Part shown: positions 16,537-23,701 of the stretch, one piece after another
How positions within the stretch are numbered: position 1 is the stretch's first letter
Layout of the letters: each line of letters begins with the position of its first letter
NCBI GenBank assembly: GCA_022768375.1
Contig: JALEMG010000046.1
Span: 1 to 48,756, forward strand
From: Lentisphaeria bacterium
GTDB lineage: Bacteria > Verrucomicrobiota > Lentisphaeria > Victivallales > Victivallaceae
Reading direction: 5' to 3'
DNA: 48,756 bases
Made by a program: the position numbers and the translations under genes
Notes under the pieces: generated by a model
What the model was told of the DNA's origin: nothing
Seen by the model: only the letters and a program-made list of their open reading frames with translations
Databases searched by the model: none

Positions 16537-19217
16537 TCCCCGCTGACGCCCAAAATCAGGTACGGGATGCCGACCGAGGCCAGCCGCACGGTTTTGACGA
16601 TTTTGCCCGGACACGGATTGACGATCTCCGAATTCCAGAAATAGCCGCCGCCGATGCCGATTCGGTCAAAGGCGGTCAGTTGAGCGCTGGAATATCCCCG
16701 GATGTGCCCGATTTCTTCATTGTAGTGCAGTTTCACCTCGCGTTCACTGCCGTCGCCGTACCCGAAGACGACCTTCAATCCCGCCGTGTCATATTTGGGC
16801 GTTTCTCCGGCCAGCGCGCCCAGCAGATAGATTTTTTTACATTCGCGGTTCAGCGGGATGGTGATCTTCGCCGGGAACATGCCCGCGTCCGGATAACTGC
16901 GGAGCAGTACCGCCGCCGGTTTTCCCTGATATCGCGGGATGTTGAATTCGGCTTTGCCGACTTGGATCAGTCCGTTTCGGATGGAGGGCGCCTCGGTCAG
17001 TTTCAACAGCGGGTCCTGCTTTTTCAGTTGGAAATTGGCAAACTTGGTCAGATCGACGGCAAATCCTTCGGCAACGGTATCCTCGACGGGCCTGAAACCG
17101 CTCTGATAGAGATGGCGCATCTTGTAGAGCAGACAGGAGATGATGTCGCCGTAGACGGACGCCGGGAGTTTGCCGATCTGGGCGAGATTCCACGCACACG
17201 CGCCCACTCGCAGGTGCGGCTCGAGTTCGTTGAAGTATTTGTCCGGCGCGGTCCACACCGCACACCACAACCACCAGGTCGTTCCGCATATCCCGGCGAT
17301 ACGGCAGACGTACGCGTTGCGCAGGGTGACGTCGATATTGTCCGTCTCGTACCACGGACACCCGATGACATCCTGAAATCCCTCGGATTGCAGTTTGCGG
17401 TACGCCGACTTGCTGCCCACCGGCGAATAATCCCAGAGCATGATGACCAGGTCCTTGGGCAGACGTTTCCGGAATTCCGCCGGATTGTCCAACTTCATGC
17501 CGTGGCCGAAGGGCGTCTCATGCGGCGACATGAAACTGTCATGCCACAACATGGTCCGGATGTTTTTCGCTTTCAGATAACCATACAGGTGCATGATCGA
17601 ACGGTACACGACCTCCGCCATGCCGATTTTCTTATGCTCCGGCTGATACGGAAATTCGTAGGCTCCGGCGCCGTCGACCTCGTCATGCCCGATGTGCAGA
17701 TATTGGGGTTTGAATACATCAATCACCTCGTCCAGCAGCGCTTCGACGACCTGTTTGGTGCGAGGATGACTGATGTTGTAGTTGAAGTCGTGCTTCGGAT
17801 TTTCCTTGAGATCTTCATTGACCTTGCCTTTGAACAGCCAGCCGACGTGACTGAGCAGCCGCACGCAGGGAATGGGTTCGATGTAGTTTTCCCGGCAGTA
17901 TTCCACGAACTCCCGCAGTTTCTCTTTGGATATCGTATCTTCCCGCCACGCTCCTTTGCTCGCATCCCAGTGCGCCCACTGGCACTCCAGCACGGCGTGG
18001 TTGTAACGGGCGCGGGTCCACACTTCATCCACCAGAAACCGTCCGAACTCCGGCGTTCCGGCATCCACGATCAGGTGTATGCCGCGAAACGGGATGTCGG
18101 GATAATCCGCCATTTTGAACTCCCGCGAGAGGTCCGTGTCCCGCAATGCCGAAATCGCATAGCGCAACGCCCGCGGAGTCATGGCGGAAAGCACGATTTT
18201 TTCCGCTTTCCGCTCGATCACAAAGGCTTCCGGACGGGCGAAATAGCCTTTGGCCTGTTTGACCAGACACAACTCGACCGGCGCGGGCAGACCGGACAGT
18301 TTTTTCAGCGCGCCGCCGAGTTTGCGGCGGTCTTCGGCGGACAACGCCGGATCGAATGTGATGCCGCGTGCCGACGTCTTAGGCGCGAGCGCGCCTTTTT
18401 TCAGATATTTGGGCCGGATGCAGAACGTGTCCACCGGAGTCTTTTGAGATATCGGAGCGATTTTGCAATTTTGCAGCGCGGGATCGCCGCTCTCGCTGAC
18501 CGCGCCGGCGATGGGGGGCAGACGCTTGGCCGGATTGGGAACGAAAGAGAAATCGACCTCACTGTCGAAGGGCGTTTTCAGATCGACATTCTGCGCGCCC
18601 ACCCACAGCCCGGAGTAGTTGAGAAAGGTGTTCTTGCGGCGGTCGGCCAACGTCAGGAGTGTCCCCTTGCGGACCTGAATGCGGAGCGTCCCGTACTCCG
18701 TGCGCAGGATCAGCGTCCGGAACAGTCTGGCCAGTTCCAGTTTGTCCGGAGATTCCGGGATCGCGCCGTTGGACTTTTTGCCCTGCGCGTCGATCGCGGT
18801 GAACGATGCGCCGTTGACCAGATAACCGGGGATCAAAAAGGCGGAATACTCGAATATTCCGGGGATATTCTCCAGCATTTTTCCTTTGCAGCGGATGGTC
18901 ACGGTATCCTTGCGCGGAGTGACCGTCGCGCGGTACTCGGTCAGATGGAATTTACTGCCGGGGGATGGGGTATGGATCAGGACCGCTTCGCCGGGGCGAT
19001 TTTCCACCCGTTTGTCCTTTTCGGAACGGGTCAGCAGATAGAACTGCTTCCACGGCGGCTCCACCACGACCAGATGGGACAACAGGGAAATGGGGCCGAC
19101 CTGCGGATCGCTGATCTTCAGCGACCACTCGTAACGCATCTCCACGTCCAGCGCCGATGCGAGGCTGACGATGCCGCAGGAAAAAAGGATAAAGAGGGTC
19201 TTGAGTGAGGCGGACAT
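16533..19217 (-). CDS. Secreted GH20-family hexosaminidase-like protein
   Basis: 894 aa. ATG at 19217 has AGGAG 7 nt upstream (19225-19229); the TTG two codons earlier is too close. Signal peptide MSASLKTLFILFSCGIVSLASA. An N-terminal beta-rich extension of about 260 residues is followed by a GH20b-like domain (about 280-370), then the GH20 barrel opening with DIPFRGIHLIVD (374-385) and the catalytic Asp512-Glu513 pair in YLHIGHDEVDG. The C-terminal 160 residues are beta-rich. The DE pair supports substrate-assisted N-acetylhexosaminidase chemistry. It acts outside the cytoplasm. Confidence 0.88.
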   Translation of the reverse strand: MSASLKTLFILFSCGIVSLASALDVEMRYEWSLKISDPQVGPISLLSHLVVVEPPWKQFYLLTRSEKDKRVENRPGEAVLIHTPSPGSKFHLTEYRATVTPRKDTVTIRCKGKMLENIPGIFEYSAFLIPGYLVNGASFTAIDAQGKKSNGAIPESPDKLELARLFRTLILRTEYGTLRIQVRKGTLLTLADRRKNTFLNYSGLWVGAQNVDLKTPFDSEVDFSFVPNPAKRLPPIAGAVSESGDPALQNCKIAPISQKTPVDTFCIRPKYLKKGALAPKTSARGITFDPALSAEDRRKLGGALKKLSGLPAPVELCLVKQAKGYFARPEAFVIERKAEKIVLSAMTPRALRYAISALRDTDLSREFKMADYPDIPFRGIHLIVDAGTPEFGRFLVDEVWTRARYNHAVLECQWAHWDASKGAWREDTISKEKLREFVEYCRENYIEPIPCVRLLSHVGWLFKGKVNEDLKENPKHDFNYNISHPRTKQVVEALLDEVIDVFKPQYLHIGHDEVDGAGAYEFPYQPEHKKIGMAEVVYRSIMHLYGYLKAKNIRTMLWHDSFMSPHETPFGHGMKLDNPAEFRKRLPKDLVIMLWDYSPVGSKSAYRKLQSEGFQDVIGCPWYETDNIDVTLRNAYVCRIAGICGTTWWLWCAVWTAPDKYFNELEPHLRVGACAWNLAQIGKLPASVYGDIISCLLYKMRHLYQSGFRPVEDTVAEGFAVDLTKFANFQLKKQDPLLKLTEAPSIRNGLIQVGKAEFNIPRYQGKPAAVLLRSYPDAGMFPAKITIPLNRECKKIYLLGALAGETPKYDTAGLKVVFGYGDGSEREVKLHYNEEIGHIRGYSSAQLTAFDRIGIGGGYFWNSEIVNPCPGKIVKTVRLASVGIPYLILGVSGE

Positions 19218-19235
19218 GGGCAAACTCCTGATGAT

Positions 19236-20210
19236 TTAGTTGTTTTTGATGTACGAAATGATCTCGTTGATATAGCCGAAAGCGACTCCGGTGACGGTAT
19301 CCGCGCATCCGTAATACACCGCGATGCGTCCGGTGGCGGCATCGCACAACGCGGCACAGGGGAAAACCACGTTGGGGACGTCGCCCGCCCGCTCATAGGG
19401 TGTTTCCGGAGCCAGCAGGTACCGTTTCCCCCGGGCGATGACCTTCTGCGGATCGTCCAAATCCAACAGGGCCGCGCCGAAGTGATACACATAGCCGCTG
19501 CAACTGGTCAGCACCCCGTGGTAGATCAGCAGCCAGCCCTCACTGGTCTCGACGGGGATCGGTCCGGCGCCGATCTTGGTCGATTCCCACGGCATATCGG
19601 TTTTCATCACCAGCCGGTGGCGGCCCCAGAACTTCAGGTCCGGGCTGTAACTCAGAAAAATATCCCCGAAGGGCGTATGCCCGTTGTCGCTGGGACGGCT
19701 GAGCATGGCGTACATGCCGTTGATCTTGCGCGGAAACAGGACGCCGTTGCGGTTGAACGGAAGAAACGCGTTCTCCAATTGGTCGAACCGTTTGAAATCC
19801 CGGGTTTTGGCGATGCCGATGGTCGGGTAGTTCGCATATCCGTTGCACCACGTTACGAGATATTCGCCGTCGATTTTGCAGACGCGCGGATCGTAGGCGT
19901 AATCGAATCCCAGCCCGTCCGGAGCCGTGGCGAAAGTCAGCGGCTCCGGCTCGATCTCCCAGTGCAGCGCGTCTTTGCTGAATCCGGCATGGATGCGCAT
20001 CTGACGGCAGTCGTTGTCGCACCGGAAGACCCCGGCGAAACCGTCTCCGAACGGCACGACCGCACTGTTGAAAATGCTGTTGCACTTGGGCACGACGAGT
20101 TTGGTGACGATCGGATTGCGCGAATAACGCCACAGCGGGCGGTCGCACTCTTTCGGGCGATCTTCCCACGGCATGTTCGGACAGTCGTCGCCAAATATCC
20201 TGATACTCAA
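19236..20210 (-). CDS. GH130-type mannoside phosphorylase/hydrolase
   Basis: 324 aa, standard GH130 length, five-bladed propeller. Motifs: [17 protein letters not shown] near the start, [18 protein letters not shown] (the conserved Asp-Pro-Arg with the proposed general acid), [37 protein letters not shown] and VPNVVFPCA. The start is a TTG at 20210: GGGAG (20219-20223) stands 8 nt upstream, and the first internal ATG (Met13) lacks a site. Known GH130 enzymes phosphorolyse beta-mannosyl linkages, including Man-beta-1,4-GlcNAc of N-glycans. Next to hexosaminidases that activity is attractive, but the specificity is not readable here. Confidence 0.9.
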   Translation of the reverse strand: MSIRIFGDDCPNMPWEDRPKECDRPLWRYSRNPIVTKLVVPKCNSIFNSAVVPFGDGFAGVFRCDNDCRQMRIHAGFSKDALHWEIEPEPLTFATAPDGLGFDYAYDPRVCKIDGEYLVTWCNGYANYPTIGIAKTRDFKRFDQLENAFLPFNRNGVLFPRKINGMYAMLSRPSDNGHTPFGDIFLSYSPDLKFWGRHRLVMKTDMPWESTKIGAGPIPVETSEGWLLIYHGVLTSCSGYVYHFGAALLDLDDPQKVIARGKRYLLAPETPYERAGDVPNVVFPCAALCDAATGRIAVYYGCADTVTGVAFGYINEIISYIKNN

Positions 20211-20277
20211 AATGCTTTCTCCCGAGTTAAATCAAACGTGATTTTTCCGCTTTTTTTCAATCTCGCCGACCAAAATC

Positions 20278-21450
20278 TCATTTCCGCCCGAGCGCTTTTT
20301 CCAGCACCGGCAGTATGGTGGAATACATGCGGAAAAAGCCGAGATCGTTCGGATGGGTGCCGTCCACGGTACAGCAATCGCGCAACGCTCCGGCAAAAAG
20401 GGTCTCGCCGTCTACGAAATAGACATTTTTGTCGCCGCGGGCGACGGCATTTTCCCAGGTTTTCCGAATGATATCCCGCCGCTCCTTATTCCCCTCTATC
20501 GCAGTGGCGTACAGGTAGGCGAAATCGCATTTGCTGACGATGATCACCGGCAGTTGCGGATGTGCCTCGCGGATTATCCTGAAGAATTTTTCATGGGTAT
20601 TTTGCAAATGTTCCAAACTTGGAGTATTGTGGTCGTAATCGAAAACAAATGCCGCAAGATCGAGTTTTGCGATCAGTTCGGCGATGGCCGCTTCCCCTTT
20701 CGCCGAACCGGAGAATCCCAAATTTATCTGCTCGGCGTCGACCGCGCGGCAAAGCATGGCGGAATAGGCATTTCCCGGACGGGATGCGCACCCGCCCTGC
20801 GTAATGGAGGAACCATAGAACAGGATCGGCTTTTTTACCTTGTGTTCCGCCGGCGGATAGACCGAGGAGCCGACTTTCAGACCGATCTCCACTTTGCTCA
20901 CCCCGCCGTAAAGCGGGAAGTTTATGATCCACTCACACATCTTGTTTTCGGGATTGATGCCGCAGACGGCCTCGATCTGCTTTTGCCCGGGATTGGGTTG
21001 GACGGTCGTGTTGTAAAGAAATCTTCCGTCCTCCGGACGCTTGAAATAGGAATCGAATCCGGCACTGCCCGCCCGGGTCATGTGATTCATGTCGTAACTG
21101 TTCACCAAAGTCGCCCGGATCATCACCACGGGGGAATCGGACTTGAACCGCACGGTGACACCGGCGGTGTGCCGGGCGTAACCTATCACCCCGTCATTGA
21201 CCTCTTTCTCGGTGAGTTTCAACGGGATGCGGAAATATTCCCGATTGTTCTCCCTGAACCAGGCCAGCCCTTCCAATTTGAAAGGCGACAGTTTCACATC
21301 ACGGTAAAGAAAACCGTTTCGGGCAGGTGCGGAAGAATATCTTTTGCCGATGACTTTGCCGCCGCTGAAGTCGTTCGATGCGCCATTTGCGCACAGCGCG
21401 AAAAAGCACGCCTGTACGATCAGAAGCCCAGCCAATATCCCGCGTTTCAT
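20278..21450 (-). CDS. Secreted SGNH/GDSL esterase with N-terminal beta domain
   Basis: 390 aa with a clear signal peptide (MKRGILAGLLIVQACFFALCANGA) and GGAG 9 nt before the ATG. The N-terminal beta-sandwich (about 40-200) and catalytic part with LFYGSSITQGGCASRPGNAYS, NLGFSGSAKGE and VDGTHPNDLGF follow the Lipase_GDSL_3 / GxDLY-type pattern (PF14606/PF14607). Likely removes acyl groups from polysaccharide or glycan side chains outside the cytoplasm. Second gene of the operon, 42 nt after the pseudopilin. Confidence 0.88.
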   Translation of the reverse strand: MKRGILAGLLIVQACFFALCANGASNDFSGGKVIGKRYSSAPARNGFLYRDVKLSPFKLEGLAWFRENNREYFRIPLKLTEKEVNDGVIGYARHTAGVTVRFKSDSPVVMIRATLVNSYDMNHMTRAGSAGFDSYFKRPEDGRFLYNTTVQPNPGQKQIEAVCGINPENKMCEWIINFPLYGGVSKVEIGLKVGSSVYPPAEHKVKKPILFYGSSITQGGCASRPGNAYSAMLCRAVDAEQINLGFSGSAKGEAAIAELIAKLDLAAFVFDYDHNTPSLEHLQNTHEKFFRIIREAHPQLPVIIVSKCDFAYLYATAIEGNKERRDIIRKTWENAVARGDKNVYFVDGETLFAGALRDCCTVDGTHPNDLGFFRMYSTILPVLEKALGRK

Positions 21451-21492
21451 AAATATTTTCTCCGGACGAACACCACAAAAAGTACCCGAAGA

Positions 21493-22212
21493 TCAGATAT
21501 TCTCTTCGAGATAAGCCGCGAACTTGCCGTTTTGACCGTAGTTCGGGTCCGGTTTTTTGCGGTTGACCGAACCGTCACCTTTTACAAATCCGACGGCACC
21601 GGAAGGGTGACAGGTGAACTGCGTTCTGCCGCTGTTGTGGTAATAGGGATAGTGCGTGTCGTAGTTGATGACGAGTTTCGCGCATTTGGCCAACTTTTCC
21701 CGCGGCTGATATTCATCCTTGAGACTGTACAGATTGGATTTGATGAAGTTGATGGGCGTGCCGCCGAGATACATGTAGCCGCCGACATACCACCAGTCCG
21801 TCTCGGGAACGACCCACGTTTCGAAAGGACAGAGCAGCAGTTCCGGCACCCGGCTGATCTCGGAGCCAACCTTGATGGAATTCCCCCAGTATCCCCCTTC
21901 GTAGAACAGACCGAGCCCTTGGAAGGAGCCGACTTTGCTGCCGTCCCTCGTACACCAGTAATAAGGTGCGTTATACCCGGTATCCGGGACGTAAGGCAGA
22001 GCGTCGCCGTTGTCGTTGGCGTACATGTTGCAGGCCACACCGTGCTGCTTCAAACGGCTAGTACAATCGGCTTCCTTGGCCCGGTTGCGCGCCGATTTCA
22101 GCGCGGGCAACAGCATCGCCGCCAAAATAGCGATAATGGCGATCACCACCAGCAGTTCGATCAGCGTGAATCTCCCGCCCGAATTCCGGTTCGACCGATG
22201 CAATCTTTTCAT
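21493..22212 (-). CDS. Prepilin-like protein with DUF1559-type C-terminus, operon leader
   Basis: 239 aa. AAGGAG lies 6 nt before the ATG. A basic leader of 14 residues ends GGR and is followed by the methylation/cleavage helix [16 protein letters not shown]. The residue before Phe is Arg rather than the usual Gly. The globular part has paired Cys and ends in a beta-rich segment with [15 protein letters not shown], like the 'FADGHV' end of planctomycete/Lentisphaerae pseudopilins (H-X9-DG type). First gene of a 15-gene glycan operon with its own promoter and operator. No pilus or type II secretion machinery genes are in the window. It may be a short surface fibre or envelope glycan-binding protein. 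Confidence 0.88.
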   Translation of the reverse strand: MKRLHRSNRNSGGRFTLIELLVVIAIIAILAAMLLPALKSARNRAKEADCTSRLKQHGVACNMYANDNGDALPYVPDTGYNAPYYWCTRDGSKVGSFQGLGLFYEGGYWGNSIKVGSEISRVPELLLCPFETWVVPETDWWYVGGYMYLGGTPINFIKSNLYSLKDEYQPREKLAKCAKLVINYDTHYPYYHNSGRTQFTCHPSGAVGFVKGDGSVNRKKPDPNYGQNGKFAAYLEENI

Positions 22213-22235
22213 AGTGCACTCCTTCTGATATTATT

Positions 22236-22247
22236 AATACCGGTATT
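22236..22247. promoter_or_regulatory. AraR-like operator, site 2 (AATACCGGTATT)
   Basis: Perfect 12-bp palindrome in the leader of the pseudopilin operon, 31 nt downstream of the -10 box. AT-rich flanks make the extended form TTAATACCGGTATTATTTAA. Same 17-mer as at beta-helix 1. Confidence 0.78.
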
Positions 22248-22278
22248 ATTTAATATATCCGGTGTCTGTCGCGGGAAT

Positions 22279-22307
22279 AGTATACCACATCTTGCCGGTT
22301 TTGTCAA
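22279..22307 (-). promoter_or_regulatory. Promoter of the pseudopilin-led operon 1
   Basis: Minus strand TTGACA (22302-22307), 17-nt spacer, TATACT (22279-22284). The transcript would carry a leader of about 60 nt with the operator palindrome inside it. Confidence 0.75.
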
Positions 22308-22335
22308 GAGTCGGAGAAAAAAAAGTTTATTTTTT

Positions 22336-22361
22336 CCGGACTGCGGGAGACGGCAGTCCGG
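22336..22361 (-). terminator. Rho-independent-type terminator of the AraR-like gene
   Basis: CCGGACTGC (22336-22344) pairs with GCAGTCCGG (22353-22361), a 9-bp GC-rich stem. On the minus strand it follows the regulator stop codon by about 15 nt and leads into AAAAAATAAAC then a run of eight T. The T-run is displaced by roughly 11 nt, so termination may be imperfect. Confidence 0.6.
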
Positions 22362-22375
22362 GGAAAGCGCGAGGC

Positions 22376-23491
22376 TTAATATTCTATCTCCGGGGGCAGA
22401 TACTCCTCGCCGTCCGCTCCCGGTTCTCCGGTCAGGAGCGCCAGCATTTTCCGGGCCGCGCGGACTCCCATTTTCGCCAGCGGACGTACCGAACACGGAT
22501 ACGGCATCATGGGATGATTGCCCCAGCCGGCCCGGTGTTCACAGCAGATCCACTCGACCCGATGACCGCCCCAGCGATGCTCGGGACAGAACTTGTCCAG
22601 CGTGGGCACAAGAAAGGAGTTGGTGATAAAAGCGGTATCGGTATCGACCAGTTTCAGCATGTTTTTCACTTCGCTGTCGCATTGTTCCGGCATGGTGTCG
22701 CAACTTTCCACGGTGATCTCGCACAACGGAGTCAGCACGTCCCGCACCGTGAGATCGTGCTTTTTCATCGCATTACAATATCCGTGATGGCGCAGAAAAG
22801 ACACGCGGGAATCCAACTTGTCGTGAAAAATGATCTTCCGGTACCCCCGATGCACCATTTCGTCCACCAGCATTTCGCCGCAGGCAATGACATCGCTGTA
22901 AACCCCGGGCAGCGTCTGCGGTACATGATTCAAAGTGGTAAGCGAGCGATCGACCAGCACGATCGGCATTCCCTTGCGGTAAAGTTCCAGAAACAGCGCG
23001 TAGTTGCCCGTCTCATGCCGTACCGTGTGCCGGGCGCCGCCGCTGTATGACGGCATGATGATCAGCCCTTCGACATTGGCGTTGATCAGTCGCTGGACCA
23101 TTTCCCGCTCGCGCAGCAGATTGTCCGCCGAATTTGCCAGCACTAGATTGTAGTCGTCGCCCAGGTTTTCCGAGATCATGTGAGCGAGGATCGACGGCAC
23201 ATACATGAATTCCGAAGCAACCGCGCTGCCGGGGAAAATGCCGCCGATCAGATGGGAACGGGGCCGGTTGAAACTGCCCGATTTGCCCTGAACTTTGTAC
23301 CCGCTTCCCACGATCGGAACGATCAGTTTTTTCTGGACCAGTTGCTTCAGAGCGTTCCGCACCGTGACCCGGCTGACCTGAAAACGCTCGCACAGCACCC
23401 GTTCTCCGGGCAGAAAACTGCCGTCCGCATACTCTCCGGCGGCGATGGACTGCTCCAACGAATCCGCCAGCAATGTGTATTTGCTTGCCAT
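22376..23491 (-). CDS. GntR-family regulator with LacI/GalR-type sensor domain (AraR-like)
   Basis: 371 aa. Residues 1-70 form a GntR winged helix-turn-helix (FLPGERVLCERF, VSRVTVRNALKQLVQKKLI, VGSGYKV). Residues 80-371 form a periplasmic-binding-protein-like sensor of the LacI/GalR type (SHLIGGIFPG; VEGLIIMPS; MPIVLVDRSL; DEMVHRGYRKIIF; SVRPLAKMGVRAARKML). This is the architecture of Bacillus AraR: a sugar releases it from DNA. It is divergent from the GH78-like pair, and its own promoter carries the AATACCGG palindrome. Expected to repress itself, the GH78 pair, operon 1 and beta-helix 1. The effector sugar is unknown. Confidence 0.9.
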   Translation of the reverse strand: MASKYTLLADSLEQSIAAGEYADGSFLPGERVLCERFQVSRVTVRNALKQLVQKKLIVPIVGSGYKVQGKSGSFNRPRSHLIGGIFPGSAVASEFMYVPSILAHMISENLGDDYNLVLANSADNLLREREMVQRLINANVEGLIIMPSYSGGARHTVRHETGNYALFLELYRKGMPIVLVDRSLTTLNHVPQTLPGVYSDVIACGEMLVDEMVHRGYRKIIFHDKLDSRVSFLRHHGYCNAMKKHDLTVRDVLTPLCEITVESCDTMPEQCDSEVKNMLKLVDTDTAFITNSFLVPTLDKFCPEHRWGGHRVEWICCEHRAGWGNHPMMPYPCSVRPLAKMGVRAARKMLALLTGEPGADGEEYLPPEIEY

Positions 23492-23528
23492 TTTCCCTCG
23501 CGTTTATCTATGGTTTTCGCCCCGAAAT

Positions 23529-23540
23529 AATACCGGTAAT
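23529..23540. promoter_or_regulatory. AraR-like operator, site 3 (autoregulatory)
   Basis: AATACCGGTAAT, one mismatch from a perfect palindrome, within AAATAATACCGGTAATATT. It begins 3 nt after the -10 box of the regulator gene, so binding would block transcription start. Confidence 0.7.
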
Positions 23541-23543
23541 ATT

Positions 23544-23572
23544 AATATATGCCGCGGAAAAACGTTTTTCAA
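23544..23572 (-). promoter_or_regulatory. Promoter of the AraR-like regulator gene
   Basis: Minus strand TTGAAA (23567-23572), 17-nt spacer, TATATT (23544-23549). It lies between operator sites 3 and 4. Confidence 0.65.
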
Positions 23573-23574
23573 GC

Positions 23575-23586
23575 CATACCGGTATT
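23575..23586. promoter_or_regulatory. AraR-like operator, site 4
   Basis: CATACCGGTATT, one mismatch from the palindrome, upstream of the regulator's -35 box and 46 bp centre-to-centre from site 3. It could hold a second dimer for looping or act on the divergent GH78 promoter. Confidence 0.6.
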
Positions 23587-23623
23587 TTTTGTCGTGAATT
23601 TTTCAGCGAAATCCCCGTCGGCC

Positions 23624-23663
23624 TTGACGGAGGGAAAAATGATGATATATTAAATCCGGTATT
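23624..23663 (+). promoter_or_regulatory. Promoter and degenerate operator of the GH78-like pair
   Basis: TTGACG (23624-23629), 16-nt spacer, TATATT (23646-23651), followed directly by AAATCCGGTATT (23652-23663), which keeps one half-site of the AATACCGGTATT palindrome. A further CCGGT lies at 23673-23677. The start codon is about 50 nt from the -10 box. Confidence 0.55.
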
Positions 23664-23701
23664 CAAACACAAATCCGGTCATAAAACAGGGACGATTGAG
23701 A

